Below are positions 24,440 through 33,505 of a stretch of 64,000 nt of DNA, piece after piece. The notes below the pieces were generated by a model that saw nothing but the letters and a program-made list of their open reading frames with translations, ran no database searches and had not been told where the DNA came from. A program made the position numbers and the translations under genes. Source of the stretch: Gammaproteobacteria bacterium (lineage in GTDB: Bacteria; Pseudomonadota; Gammaproteobacteria; Competibacterales; Competibacteraceae); assembly GCA_024234995.1 (NCBI GenBank), contig JACKNF010000009.1, positions 1 to 64,000 on the forward strand, given 5' to 3'. Each line of letters begins with the position of its first letter. Within the stretch, counting starts at the first letter, position 1.

Positions 24440-25680
24440 TGTTCAGTCACCCTTTCCGGTACCGGCTTGGTCTTTTCGATCATCGGCAAGAACGGTAGCG
24501 CGGCAAAGAACGCAAAGTAGATGAAAGTGCAGGTCTGGGCCAGTGCTGTGCGGAGTGGATCCGGTGGCAACGCCCCTAGATAGCCCAGAATCAGGAATGA
24601 CACCACGAACAAGACCATGCCCGCTTTGAACAGGAAGCCCCGATAGCGGATCGATTTGACTGGACTGCGATCTAGCCATGGCAGGAAAAACAGCACCAGG
24701 ATGGCGGCGAACATGACGATAACACCCCAGATCTGGGTGCCGGCGAAGGACGGCACTGCTCGCAACATGGCGTAGAATGGAGTGAAGTACCACACCGGTG
24801 CAATATGCGCGGGTGTTTTCATGGGGTCGGCTGGATCGAAGTTCGGGTGTTCCAGGAAATAGCCGCCCATCTCAGGCATGAAGAAGATCACGACGGAGAA
24901 AAAGATAAGGAATACTACGACGCCCACCAGATCTTTAACCGTGTAGTAGGGATGGAAGGGAATACCATCCAGCGGCTTACCATCCGGACCTTTCACCTTT
25001 TTGATTTCCACGCCATCGGGGTTGTTGGAGCCGACTTCGTGCAAGGCGATGATATGAGCAACTACCAGACCCACCAGTACCAGCGGCACGGCGATGACAT
25101 GTAGCGAGAAGAAGCGGTTGAGCGTCGCGTCAGACACCACATAGTCCCCGCGAATCCACACCGATAGATCCGGGCCAATGCCAGGGATGGCGCTAAATAG
25201 GTTGATGATCACCTGGGCGCCCCAATAGGACATCTGGCCCCAGGGCAGCAGATAACCCATGAATGCTTCAGCCATCAGGCATAAGAAAATAACGACGCCA
25301 AAAATCCAGATCAGTTCACGTGGTTTCTTATAGGAGCCGTAGATTAGGGCACGGAACATGTGCAGATAGACAACGATAAAGAAGGCTGAGGCGCCGGTGG
25401 AATGCATATAGCGGATCAGCCAGCCCCAGTCGACATCGCGCATGATGTATTCAACGGAGCCGAAAGCATCGGCAGCGGAAGGCTTGTAGCTCATGGTCAG
25501 CCAGATGCCAGTCAGAATCTGATTGACCAGCACTAACAGTGCCAGCGAACCGAAAAAATACCAGAAATTGAAATTCTTCGGCGCGTAGTATTCGGTTAGA
25601 TGCTCACGCATCATTTTCGTCAGCGGGAATCGCTCGTCAATCCAGCCGAGCAGTCCAGTGGTACCTTGTGTATTGGCCAT
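24436..25680 (-). CDS. petB: Cytochrome b of the bc1 complex
   Basis: A 414-residue membrane protein with eight or more helices. The heme-ligating histidines lie in RYMHSTGASAFFIVVYLHMFR and FSLHVIAVPLVLVGLVVAHIIALH, and the quinol-site PEW-equivalent appears as PVWYFTPFYAMLR. It oxidises ubiquinol and translocates protons in the Q cycle. The ATG overlaps the petA stop by one base. Full length without the C-terminal c1 fusion seen in some bacteria. Confidence 0.97.
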   Translation of the reverse strand: MANTQGTTGLLGWIDERFPLTKMMREHLTEYYAPKNFNFWYFFGSLALLVLVNQILTGIWLTMSYKPSAADAFGSVEYIMRDVDWGWLIRYMHSTGASAFFIVVYLHMFRALIYGSYKKPRELIWIFGVVIFLCLMAEAFMGYLLPWGQMSYWGAQVIINLFSAIPGIGPDLSVWIRGDYVVSDATLNRFFSLHVIAVPLVLVGLVVAHIIALHEVGSNNPDGVEIKKVKGPDGKPLDGIPFHPYYTVKDLVGVVVFLIFFSVVIFFMPEMGGYFLEHPNFDPADPMKTPAHIAPVWYFTPFYAMLRAVPSFAGTQIWGVIVMFAAILVLFFLPWLDRSPVKSIRYRGFLFKAGMVLFVVSFLILGYLGALPPDPLRTALAQTCTFIYFAFFAALPFLPMIEKTKPVPERVTEQ

Positions 25681-26279
25681 TATGCAGTCTCCGGATCAAC
25701 ACCAATCAGTACCCGGGACTCACTTAGGTACCGGTAGGAAGGTACTACCATGTTGGTCGGCGCAGGGACATTTTTATAGACACGCCCGGCCAGATCAAAA
25801 CGGGAACCGTGGCAAGGGCAGAAGAAGCCGCCTTTCCATTGGGGTCCGAGATCAGCCGGTGCCACATCAGGACGGAAGGTCGGCGCGCAGCCAAGATGGG
25901 TGCAGATGCCAACTAGCACCAGAGTTTCGCGGTTAATAGAGCGGTAAGCATTTTGGGCATAGGGAGGTTGCTGGCTAGCCACCTCAGAGTTGGGATCGCT
26001 CAGCTCACCATTCAGAGTGGATAAATCTTCTAACATTTTTTTGGTGCGCTTCAACAGCCAGACTGGCTTACCACGCCATTCGACGGTCATCATCGCCCCT
26101 TCTTCCAGCTTGCTGATGTCAGCCTCTACCGGCGCACCGGCAGCCTGAGCGCGCTCGCTAGGCGACCAGGATTTTAGAAAGGGGACAGCGACGAATGCTA
26201 CACCTACGCCGCCGACCACGGTTGCCGTGGCGGTCAGGAAGCGGCGTCTGCCGAGATCGACGGCATCTACCGTACTCAT
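25680..26279 (-). CDS. petA: Rieske iron-sulfur subunit of the bc1 complex
   Basis: A 199-residue [2Fe-2S] protein. The N-terminus has a twin-arginine-like GRRRFLTATATVVGGVGVAF signal-anchor. Cluster ligands are C126-T-H128 and C154-P-C-H157, with the disulfide partners C131 and C156 in CTHLGCAP and CPCHGS. It moves electrons from quinol to cytochrome c1. First gene of petABC; its promoter must lie in the 220-base gap that follows the Nif3 gene. Confidence 0.97.
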   Translation of the reverse strand: MSTVDAVDLGRRRFLTATATVVGGVGVAFVAVPFLKSWSPSERAQAAGAPVEADISKLEEGAMMTVEWRGKPVWLLKRTKKMLEDLSTLNGELSDPNSEVASQQPPYAQNAYRSINRETLVLVGICTHLGCAPTFRPDVAPADLGPQWKGGFFCPCHGSRFDLAGRVYKNVPAPTNMVVPSYRYLSESRVLIGVDPETA

Positions 26280-26366
26280 AAGCAGTCTCCCGATTATCAG
26301 TTTATCGTTAATATCAATAGAGTTAGCAGCCAGATGGTGTCACGGTCGCGCTGGAGCCGGATTATG

Positions 26367-26403
26367 CGCCGCCCGCCCGGGGGCTTGTCAAAAGCGGGCG
26401 GCG
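26367..26403 (-). terminator. GC-rich hairpin between the Nif3-family gene and petA
   Basis: A perfect 10-base stem CGCCGCCCGC with GCGGGCGGCG around a 17-base loop. It sits between the Nif3-family gene end and the petA start on the minus strand, so it probably ends the upstream transcript, although there is no T tract. A regulatory role in the petA leader is the alternative. Confidence 0.4.
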
Positions 26404-26500
26404 GTAAAACATAATGAGGATCGGTTCAAGCTCCCGTGATGACCACGGTACAATTTAAGATATTACCGCAGTGCAGGTATGGGGTCTATGTGCTTGCACT

Positions 26501-27259
26501 TTAAACCGGGTTATCCACGTCTACAAAGGTGAATTTCAGGCCGAATTGCGTGGCTAGATGCGTGCCCAGCGCCTGAATGCCGTAGCGTTCAGTGGCGTGG
26601 TGACCGGCAGCGAAGAAATGCAGATTGTTTTCGCGGGCAAAATGAACCGTTTGTTCCGAGGCTTCACCGGTCAGAAAAGCGTCTACATTTTGCTGAGATG
26701 CCATCTCGATGCAGGATTGTGCGCCGCCGGTACACCAGGCTAGCCGGTGGATCGGGGCATCGCTACCGGAGATATGCAGCGGTTTCCGTCTAAGCCGGGA
26801 CTCGATATGGGCGGCGAACGTCTCTCCCTGCATCGGTGCCGCTGGTTCGCCCAGCATCACCAGCCCCGGTGTCCGCCCGTTGCCGCCGGTTGTTCCAGTG
26901 ACAGTCAAATCCAGCACCTGAGCCAGTTGGGCGTTGTTGCCAAGTTCCGGATGCGCATCCAGCGGCAGATGATAGGCCATCAGGCTTACGTCATGGCGGA
27001 GCAAAGTCGCCAGCCGCCGGTGTTTCATGCCGACAATACGCGGGTCTTCGCCTTTCCAGAAATAACCGTGATGAACCAGTACGGCATCAGCGCTTTGTTC
27101 GACAGCGATATCGAGCAAGGCTTGGCAGGCAGTCACACCGCCGATTAGGGTATGTACTTCAGGCCGGCCTTGTACCTGCAAACCATTCGGGCAGTAGTCG
27201 TTGAAATCTTCCACTGCCAGCAGCCGGTTGGTATAGGCCGCCAGTTCGTTCAGTTGCAC
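26501..27259 (-). CDS. Nif3-like dinuclear metal-centre hexameric protein (YbgI family)
   Basis: A 252-residue Nif3/YbgI-family protein. The start MQLNELAAYTNRLLAVEDFNDYCPNGLQVQG is typical, metal ligands appear in VLVHHGYFWKG and AYHLPLDAHPE, and a late GHHATERYGI segment supplies more. YbgI forms toroidal hexamers with two metals per subunit and is listed as a GTP cyclohydrolase I type 2 homologue, though its role is unsettled. It follows hisC by two bases and is co-transcribed with it, a frequent neighbour arrangement in gammaproteobacteria. Confidence 0.9.
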   Translation of the reverse strand: MQLNELAAYTNRLLAVEDFNDYCPNGLQVQGRPEVHTLIGGVTACQALLDIAVEQSADAVLVHHGYFWKGEDPRIVGMKHRRLATLLRHDVSLMAYHLPLDAHPELGNNAQLAQVLDLTVTGTTGGNGRTPGLVMLGEPAAPMQGETFAAHIESRLRRKPLHISGSDAPIHRLAWCTGGAQSCIEMASQQNVDAFLTGEASEQTVHFARENNLHFFAAGHHATERYGIQALGTHLATQFGLKFTFVDVDNPV

Positions 27260-27261
27260 GG

Positions 27262-28371
27262 TCAGCCCTCTGCCAGGATATGCTGGAACGCCGCGAGCAA
27301 CGCGGCGTTTTGTTCGGGCGCACCGACCGTAATTCGCAGGAACTGATCGATGCGTGGCAGGCGGAAGTAGCGGACGATGACATTCCGTTCGCGCAAGGCG
27401 GCTGCTAATGTAGCCCCGTCCCGTTGCGGATGACGAGTGAATACAAAATTGGCGGCGGAAGGCAACACCTCGAAACCCAGTCCGGTCAGCGCGGCTGCCA
27501 GTTCGGCGCGGCTGGCCATCACCGCCTGCCGGGTGCGCTCGAAGTATTCACGATCGGCAAAAGCGGCGGTTGCGCCGGCGATAGCCAGCCGGTCGAGCGG
27601 GTAGGAGTTGAAACTGTTTTTCACTCGCTCTAGCGCTTCAATCAGTTCCGGGTGTCCCACCGCCAGCCCGACGCGCAAGCCAGCTAGCGAGCGTGACTTG
27701 GACAGTGTCTGGATAACCAGCAGGTTGGGATAGCGGTTTACTAGAGGGATGGCAGTTTCACCGCCAAAATCGATATAGGCTTCATCGGCGATTACCACCG
27801 AATCCTGATTGCGTTCCAGCAGCCATTCAATGCCGGCCAGTGGCGTCAAGCAACCGGTGGGGGCATTCGGATTAGCGAAAATGATGCCACCGTTGGGGCG
27901 CTGGTAGTCGGCAATGCGCAACGTGAAGTCTTCGGCCAGCGGTACGGTGGTAAAGTCGATGCTGTACAGGCCACAGTAGACCGGATAGAAGCTGTAGGTG
28001 ATGTCCGGGAATAGTAATGGCGCGGTGTGTTGAAGCAGGGCTTGGAAGGCGTGCGCCAGCACTTCGTCCGAGCCATTGCCGACGAACACCTGTGCGGGAG
28101 TAATGCTGTAGTTGTCAGCGATGGCTTGTTTGAGACGTTCAGCGTTGGGGTCTGGGTACAGGCGCAGCCCGTCGGACAGTTCGGCCTGAATCGCCGCCAG
28201 CACCTTTGGCGAGGGTCCGTAGGGGTTCTCGTTGGTGTTGAGTTTGACCAGGTTGCTCAGTTTTGGTTGTTCGCCCGCTACGTAGGGCGTGAGCTGATGG
28301 ACCACCGGACTCCAATAAGGGTTGGGAGCGCGGGTTTCGTTGGCGGGCAAGTCAGTGTTTTGCAGAGTCAT
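27262..28371 (-). CDS. hisC: Histidinol-phosphate aminotransferase
   Basis: A 369-residue class I/II PLP aminotransferase converting imidazole-acetol phosphate and glutamate to histidinol phosphate. Motifs include KLNTNENPYGPSP near residue 43, FVGNGSDEVLAH, FANPNAPTG, and the PLP lysine in TLSKSRSLAGLRVG. It is separated from hisD by a diguanylate cyclase gene and over 3 kb, so unlike the common hisGDC cluster it must use its own promoter in the AT-rich gap upstream. Confidence 0.94.
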   Translation of the reverse strand: MTLQNTDLPANETRAPNPYWSPVVHQLTPYVAGEQPKLSNLVKLNTNENPYGPSPKVLAAIQAELSDGLRLYPDPNAERLKQAIADNYSITPAQVFVGNGSDEVLAHAFQALLQHTAPLLFPDITYSFYPVYCGLYSIDFTTVPLAEDFTLRIADYQRPNGGIIFANPNAPTGCLTPLAGIEWLLERNQDSVVIADEAYIDFGGETAIPLVNRYPNLLVIQTLSKSRSLAGLRVGLAVGHPELIEALERVKNSFNSYPLDRLAIAGATAAFADREYFERTRQAVMASRAELAAALTGLGFEVLPSAANFVFTRHPQRDGATLAAALRERNVIVRYFRLPRIDQFLRITVGAPEQNAALLAAFQHILAEG

Positions 28372-28890
28372 GCGGGTAGCGAGATTCTTTGAATGGGCGG
28401 CGATATAAAGTGATCCGTCTAGCTACCGTAATTGGCCGGGTTCGTCAATATTCGGTTTTTAGGCACTGGAAATCCACGCGGGTCCCTTTCTTGGCATTGC
28501 CTATCATTGTTTAATACTGTAAATCCTCGTTTTTGTCTCAAAATAACAATTTATTTCTTATTATTTCAATATAATAGAAATAATTGTCTCTTTTTTGTTA
28601 TTTTCAGAAAAAAAGGACAATCATAGTAACAGCCATTTAAAGGATCTTCCTTGCCTCCTCTCGCGAATTGCAAGAAGATCAGAGAGAGGTTCAAGTTTTT
28701 ATCAATCGCAAGAATAAAGCTGGGTTGCCAAGGATATTTTCTCGAATTTATCGTATGCGCGGGAAGATTTTCTCGATATGGTTTCGCAAACCCGGTTACA
28801 GGACTGCCTGGCTGACGGGTTGGCCAGAAAAATAGTTATTGAGAAACAGTATCATCTCTATGCTTGCATTTCCTCTCGCGTGCTGGATCT
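28372..28890. other. Intergenic region upstream of hisC with two hairpins
   Basis: About 520 bases, AT-rich near 28500-28620. Two structures stand out: CAATTTATTTC with GAAATAATTG (28548-28586, one bulge) followed by a T-rich run, and GATCTTCCTTGC with GCAAGAAGATC (28643-28680, one bulged C, 15-base loop). The second could end the diguanylate cyclase transcript on the minus strand. I see no coding sequence. The hisC promoter should be here. Confidence 0.45.
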
Positions 28891-31008
28891 TCAATCCGGG
28901 TTGTCGCAGTATGGCCAGCCAGGATTAGCGGCCACGACCCGATTACGCCCCTGGGCTTTGGCTTGGTACAGCGCCGCGTCGGCCCGGTTCAGCAGGGTCG
29001 ATGCGTCGGTTTCTCCTACTGCCGCCACCGCTACCCCAATGGAAATGGTGATCGTGGGCAGCACATCATCTTGATGTAGCACGCGCAGATCCATGATTGC
29101 TTGCCGCATGGTATCGAGCCGAACCCGCGCATCATCCAAGGAAGAACCGGGTAATACGACGGTCAATTCTTCACCGCCATAGCGGCAGGCCAAATCGCCG
29201 GCGCGGAGGAGACGGCGCAGCAGGTTGCTGACTGCCCGTAAAATGGCGTCGCCGGCTTCATGACCATAGGTGTCATTAAAACGCTTGAAATGGTCTAAAT
29301 CTAACATTGCGACAGCCAATGGTTCGCCAGCACGCTCCTGACGGTGAAGTTCGCGCGGCAGTGTTTCATCCAGATAGCGCCGGTTGAACAATTCAGTCAG
29401 CGGGTCACGGATGGCCTGCTCGCGCAGCGCTTCTTGCAGTTTGAGATTGAATAATACCAATTTTGTGGATTCACCAACCGTGATGGCCAGGGTGCGCAGC
29501 TCGCGAAAGCGCTCTCCAGCGAGCGTACTGCCGGCACCAAGGTGCAGCAACCCGACAGTCTCTCCTCGGACCGTTAGCGGTAAACACAAATAAGCATGTG
29601 TTGGTGGATGAACAAAGTGCTGGCAAAGCATATTGTGAGCAGGGTCGCTAACTTCATACATCTCTCTTTGCCGCAACGCCCAGCAATTGTGTTGCTGGAA
29701 GTTTGCGACCAAACTCGGCGTGTTGCCCCAAGTCGCCATGACCTGTAGTGTGGACGAACCTTCCCCGCAGATCAGCAAACTACCTGTGCAGCCTTCGAAC
29801 AATCTTGCCGCGCCGCGTCCGATAATTTCATAGGCTTCCTCACGGGTTTCGCAGGATAGCAGCAGCTCGATCATACGGTTGAGAGTGGTCATCTGCTCAT
29901 CGTGGTGCTGGACTCCCACCAGAGTGTCGCACAACGCTTCTTCGACCAGGCGGCGATCGGTCGTATCGGTATAAGCGCCAGCCATCCATAGTGGCTGGCC
30001 TGCCGCATCGCGTGCCGTGACTTTGCCTCGATCCAGAATCCAGCGCCAGTCGCCTGTCTTGGCTCGTAACCGGTACTCGGCCTGATAACGTGGTATCTGT
30101 CCAGCAAAATGCATGTCCAGCGCAGTCTGCCGCAGGGATACATCGCTAGGATGCACGAGCTGCTCCCAACTGCTGATGTATGGCGGGAATTCGTCAGGTT
30201 GATAACCAAGCATTTTGATCCCATGACGACTTACCAGTACCTCGCCGGTTACGATGTTCCAATCCCAAAAACCATCGTTGGCGCCGTCCAGCACCCGTTG
30301 CAGATGTGCTTCGCTAGCGCGGAGAGCGTCTTCAGCCCACTGCCGCCCGCTGATCTCCTTTGATAATGCCTGGTTATCAAAGCGCAAACTTAAGACATCC
30401 TGAATAAGGCGGTTCATTCGAGTGGCGACGCTGAGTAGGCCCCCTAAATACAGTAGCGTCATCACGCCCATAGCGGTATGCAGCTCACTGTTTTGTAGAA
30501 AAAATTGTAGGGATAATGGCAGCAGGGCCGGTAGAAGGAACGCTACTACGGCTTCCAGTCTGGCCGCCAAGACTAATAATCCTGCCGCCGACATGCCCGC
30601 CAGCACGAAAGCCACCAAGACTTGATGGCCGATAGCGGTGGGAGGAAAAAGCACTACAGCGGCAGAACCCCAGGCGATTCCTGTCAAACCCACCCCGATG
30701 CAGTACCACCATGCCCAGCGATGGGCTGCTTCAGGAGAGGGGTGGACACGGTTATAACGGTACACTAATCCAATCCGGCTTACTGTGATCAGAGTCAAAC
30801 ACCCATACCATCCCAGTAATACCGGCAATGGAACATGAGTGCGTTCAATAAAAACTAAAATCAAACCGTTGATCAATGTGGTCGAATAAGCTAGCGGTGC
30901 ATAGCTGTATAAGAGCTTGATCTGTCCAGCATATATTATTTTGTCAACTTGCTGCTGCGAGTTTTCAATCTCAGCAAGGGAAGCTTCTGGCGAATTCAGA
31001 GGATTCAT
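28891..31008 (-). CDS. Membrane diguanylate cyclase: MASE-like membrane domain, PAS, GAF and GGDEF
   Basis: A 705-residue signalling protein making cyclic di-GMP. Residues up to about 205 carry six or seven hydrophobic segments (MASE-like sensor), then a PAS_3 domain (about 230-360, with FWDWNIVTGE and WRWILDRGKV), a GAF domain (about 370-520, with YLCLPLTVRGETVGLLHLG), and a GGDEF domain whose active site reads RYGGEEL. An RAGD I-site lies five residues before it, so product inhibition is expected. The lack of an EAL domain makes it a synthase. Flanked by about 0.5 kb gaps, it splits the his genes. Confidence 0.9.
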   Translation of the reverse strand: MNPLNSPEASLAEIENSQQQVDKIIYAGQIKLLYSYAPLAYSTTLINGLILVFIERTHVPLPVLLGWYGCLTLITVSRIGLVYRYNRVHPSPEAAHRWAWWYCIGVGLTGIAWGSAAVVLFPPTAIGHQVLVAFVLAGMSAAGLLVLAARLEAVVAFLLPALLPLSLQFFLQNSELHTAMGVMTLLYLGGLLSVATRMNRLIQDVLSLRFDNQALSKEISGRQWAEDALRASEAHLQRVLDGANDGFWDWNIVTGEVLVSRHGIKMLGYQPDEFPPYISSWEQLVHPSDVSLRQTALDMHFAGQIPRYQAEYRLRAKTGDWRWILDRGKVTARDAAGQPLWMAGAYTDTTDRRLVEEALCDTLVGVQHHDEQMTTLNRMIELLLSCETREEAYEIIGRGAARLFEGCTGSLLICGEGSSTLQVMATWGNTPSLVANFQQHNCWALRQREMYEVSDPAHNMLCQHFVHPPTHAYLCLPLTVRGETVGLLHLGAGSTLAGERFRELRTLAITVGESTKLVLFNLKLQEALREQAIRDPLTELFNRRYLDETLPRELHRQERAGEPLAVAMLDLDHFKRFNDTYGHEAGDAILRAVSNLLRRLLRAGDLACRYGGEELTVVLPGSSLDDARVRLDTMRQAIMDLRVLHQDDVLPTITISIGVAVAAVGETDASTLLNRADAALYQAKAQGRNRVVAANPGWPYCDNPD

Positions 31009-31497
31009 AAAGCTATCTTTTTGTGCCAGCGACTTAATTAATAGAGCTATTGTAAAATTGGATGTGCTTTCCCAAAAGTGTAGCCTCTGCTTTATCGTAT
31101 ATTTTCGCCATGGTTGCTTTATGCTAAGGCGGCTGACCGGAATCCATCACCGGTCAGTCACTTATTTCATGGTCAGATTGCCAGGAATCTGCTGGATTGA
31201 TGGGCTTGAGACCTATCCTGGCTTCCAGCCGCAGACTGATTATGAGGCGAAAGTTGTCAAGATTGGAGCTTGTTAGAAGTATGGCATGGAAGCGCTATCG
31301 TCGACGCAGATGCGTAAATCAATTGGCTTCGACTGTTCAGATGCCGGCGGTTAGGGGGATGCCGCCATGCTGTTCAGCCACATCGAGAAAGCTGGTCGGT
31401 ATTTCGCAGCTATATAGCACTGAATAGAGCTGAAGATACACTTGCAAAGTGTAATTGCAATTCGAGTGAAATGAACGATGGCTTGAGAAAGCGTTAA
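31009..31497. other. Intergenic region between the diguanylate cyclase gene and hisD
   Basis: About 490 bases without a supported gene. It should contain the diguanylate cyclase promoter and the end of the murA-hisGD transcript. A small perfect inverted repeat, TACACTT-GCA-AAGTGTA, lies at 31437-31453 and may be an operator or weak stop. No relic of hisC or a transposase was recognised. Confidence 0.4.
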
Positions 31498-32802
31498 CTA
31501 TATATCTTTTAGACGCAGTTCCGCTGATCGGGCATGGGCGGTTAGGCCCTCGCCGCGTGCTAGCACCGAGGCGATGTTGCCTAGCGTTGCAGCACCCGTT
31601 GGCGAACAATGAATCAAGCTGGAGCGTTTTTGGAAATCGTAGACGCCCAGCGGCGAGGAAAACCGTGCAGTGCGTGAGGTTGGCAATACATGATTGGGAC
31701 CTGCGCAATAATCGCCCAACGCTTCAGCCGTATAGCGGCCCATGAAAATCGCGCCAGCATGACGAATGAGCGGTAGTAATTCCTCTGGCTTTTCCACCGA
31801 CAGTTCCAGATGCTCCGGGGCGATGAAATTGACCACCTGCGTTGCTTCAGTCAGATCGCGCACTTGGATCAGCGCCGCCCGCCGGGTCAGTGATGCTTCG
31901 ATGACCTCCCGGCGCTCCATCTCTGGCAGTAACCGTTCGACACTAGCGATAACCTGCTCCATGAATGCTGCATCGGGGCTGATCAAAATAGGTTGAGCAT
32001 CCTCGTCATGCTCAGCTTGCGAGAACAAATCCATAGCGATCCAGTCCGGATCGGTCAACCCATCGCAAACCACCAGGATTTCCGAAGGGCCAGCGATCAT
32101 ATCGATGCCGGCTGCGCCGAATACCTGGCGCTTAGCAGCAGCGACGTAGATATTGCCAGGCCCGACGATCTTGTCTACACGCGGCACGGTAGCGGTACCA
32201 TAAGCCAATGCCGCGATCGCCTGCGCTCCACCTAGAGTGAATACCCGATCCACGTTTGCTATGGCAGCAGCGGCCAGTACCAGATCGTTTAGCGCACCGC
32301 CAGGTGCCGGCGCTACCATCACTAATTCCGGCACGCCGGCTACCTTGGCGGGAATGGCGTTCATCAATACTGAAGAGGGATAGGCCGCCTTGCCACCCGG
32401 TACGTACAGCCCGACCCGGTCCAGTGGCGTCACCTGTTGGCCAAGGACCGTGCCATCCACTTCGGTAAAGGTCCAGGATTCTAGCTTCTGACGCTGAGCG
32501 TAAGCGCGAATCCGGGCAGCAGCAGTTTCCAGCGTTGCACGCTGGTTCGTGGGGAGAGATTCTAGCGCTTGACGCCAACGTGAGGCAGGAACTTCCAGAT
32601 CGGCAGCTTGTGCAGCGATTAATTGGTCAAAACGCTGGGTATATTCCAATAGAGCAGCGTCGCCGCGCTGGCGTACCTGGCTGATGATTTCGCGCACTGT
32701 TGATGTCACGGTTTCGTCAGCGACGCCTTCCCAGGTAATAAGTGCTTCCAGGCGTGCCCAAAAATCAGGTCCGGTCGTGCTCAGGCGTTGAATGGTCGGC
32801 AT
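31498..32802 (-). CDS. hisD: Histidinol dehydrogenase
   Basis: A 434-residue zinc enzyme for the last two steps of histidine synthesis (histidinol to histidine with two NAD). Recognisable segments are YVPGGKAAYPSSVLMNAIPAKVAGV, GGAQAIAALAYGT, AGPSEILVV, SQAEHDEDAQ (metal and catalytic residues) and APEHLEL. ATG 32802 has GGAG seven bases ahead and matches the family start (MPTIQRLST); an upstream ATG at 32832 is possible. It follows hisG by about 60 bases. Confidence 0.96.
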   Translation of the reverse strand: MPTIQRLSTTGPDFWARLEALITWEGVADETVTSTVREIISQVRQRGDAALLEYTQRFDQLIAAQAADLEVPASRWRQALESLPTNQRATLETAAARIRAYAQRQKLESWTFTEVDGTVLGQQVTPLDRVGLYVPGGKAAYPSSVLMNAIPAKVAGVPELVMVAPAPGGALNDLVLAAAAIANVDRVFTLGGAQAIAALAYGTATVPRVDKIVGPGNIYVAAAKRQVFGAAGIDMIAGPSEILVVCDGLTDPDWIAMDLFSQAEHDEDAQPILISPDAAFMEQVIASVERLLPEMERREVIEASLTRRAALIQVRDLTEATQVVNFIAPEHLELSVEKPEELLPLIRHAGAIFMGRYTAEALGDYCAGPNHVLPTSRTARFSSPLGVYDFQKRSSLIHCSPTGAATLGNIASVLARGEGLTAHARSAELRLKDI

Positions 32803-32866
32803 GATGGGCTCCAGGTTATCCACAGAAAGCACGGAAAAAGACGCGTCAAATTATTGTTAAAGAACA

Positions 32867-33499
32867 TCATGCACCAATTACGGTAGCCATTTGCTCCATG
32901 ATTGCCTTGATTCGGGCGTGTTTCATCTTCATGGCTGCTTTGTTGATAATCAGCCGCGAACTGATATTGGCGATGTGCTCCAGTGGCGCGAGACCATTCG
33001 CTTTCAGCGTGTTGCCGGTATCCACGACATCGACGATATAATCGGCCAGCCCAACCAGCGGTGCCAGTTCCATTGATCCGTATAATTTGATGACCTCCAC
33101 TTGTCGGCCCTGGTCGGCAAACCAGCGCCGGGTGGTATTGATATACTTGGTGGCAATGCGTGGCCGGCTTAGCCGGGGTTGATGGTTGGGATCACCGGCC
33201 ACCATCAGCCGGCAGCGGGCAATGCGCAAATCCAGAGGTTCGTACAACCCTTCGCCGCCGTGCTCTAGCAGCACATCCTTGCCAGCGACGCCCACGTCGG
33301 CAGCGCCATGCTGCACGTAGATGGGCACGTCCGTGGCGCGAATGATCACCAGCTTTACATCAGATTGATTCGTATCGAGAATTAGCTTACGGCTGGTTTC
33401 CGGGTCATCCACTGGAACAATGCCAGCCGCCGCTAGTAACGGCAGGGTTTCCTGGAAAATCCGGCCCTTAGACAGGGCAATCGTTAGATGCATGGTCAT
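32867..33499 (-). CDS. hisG: ATP phosphoribosyltransferase, short form
   Basis: A 210-residue enzyme for the first step of histidine synthesis (ATP plus PRPP). The start LTIALSKGRIFQETLPLL, the AADVGVAGKDVLLE motif and the PRPP loop DYIVDVVDTGNTLKANGL are typical. At this length it lacks the C-terminal regulatory domain and should need HisZ, which is not in this window. ATG at 33493 is an alternative start. The gene follows murA by six bases and is likely in one transcript with it. Confidence 0.95.
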   Translation of the reverse strand: MTMHLTIALSKGRIFQETLPLLAAAGIVPVDDPETSRKLILDTNQSDVKLVIIRATDVPIYVQHGAADVGVAGKDVLLEHGGEGLYEPLDLRIARCRLMVAGDPNHQPRLSRPRIATKYINTTRRWFADQGRQVEVIKLYGSMELAPLVGLADYIVDVVDTGNTLKANGLAPLEHIANISSRLIINKAAMKMKHARIKAIMEQMATVIGA

Positions 33500-33505
33500 G
33501 GTGGG

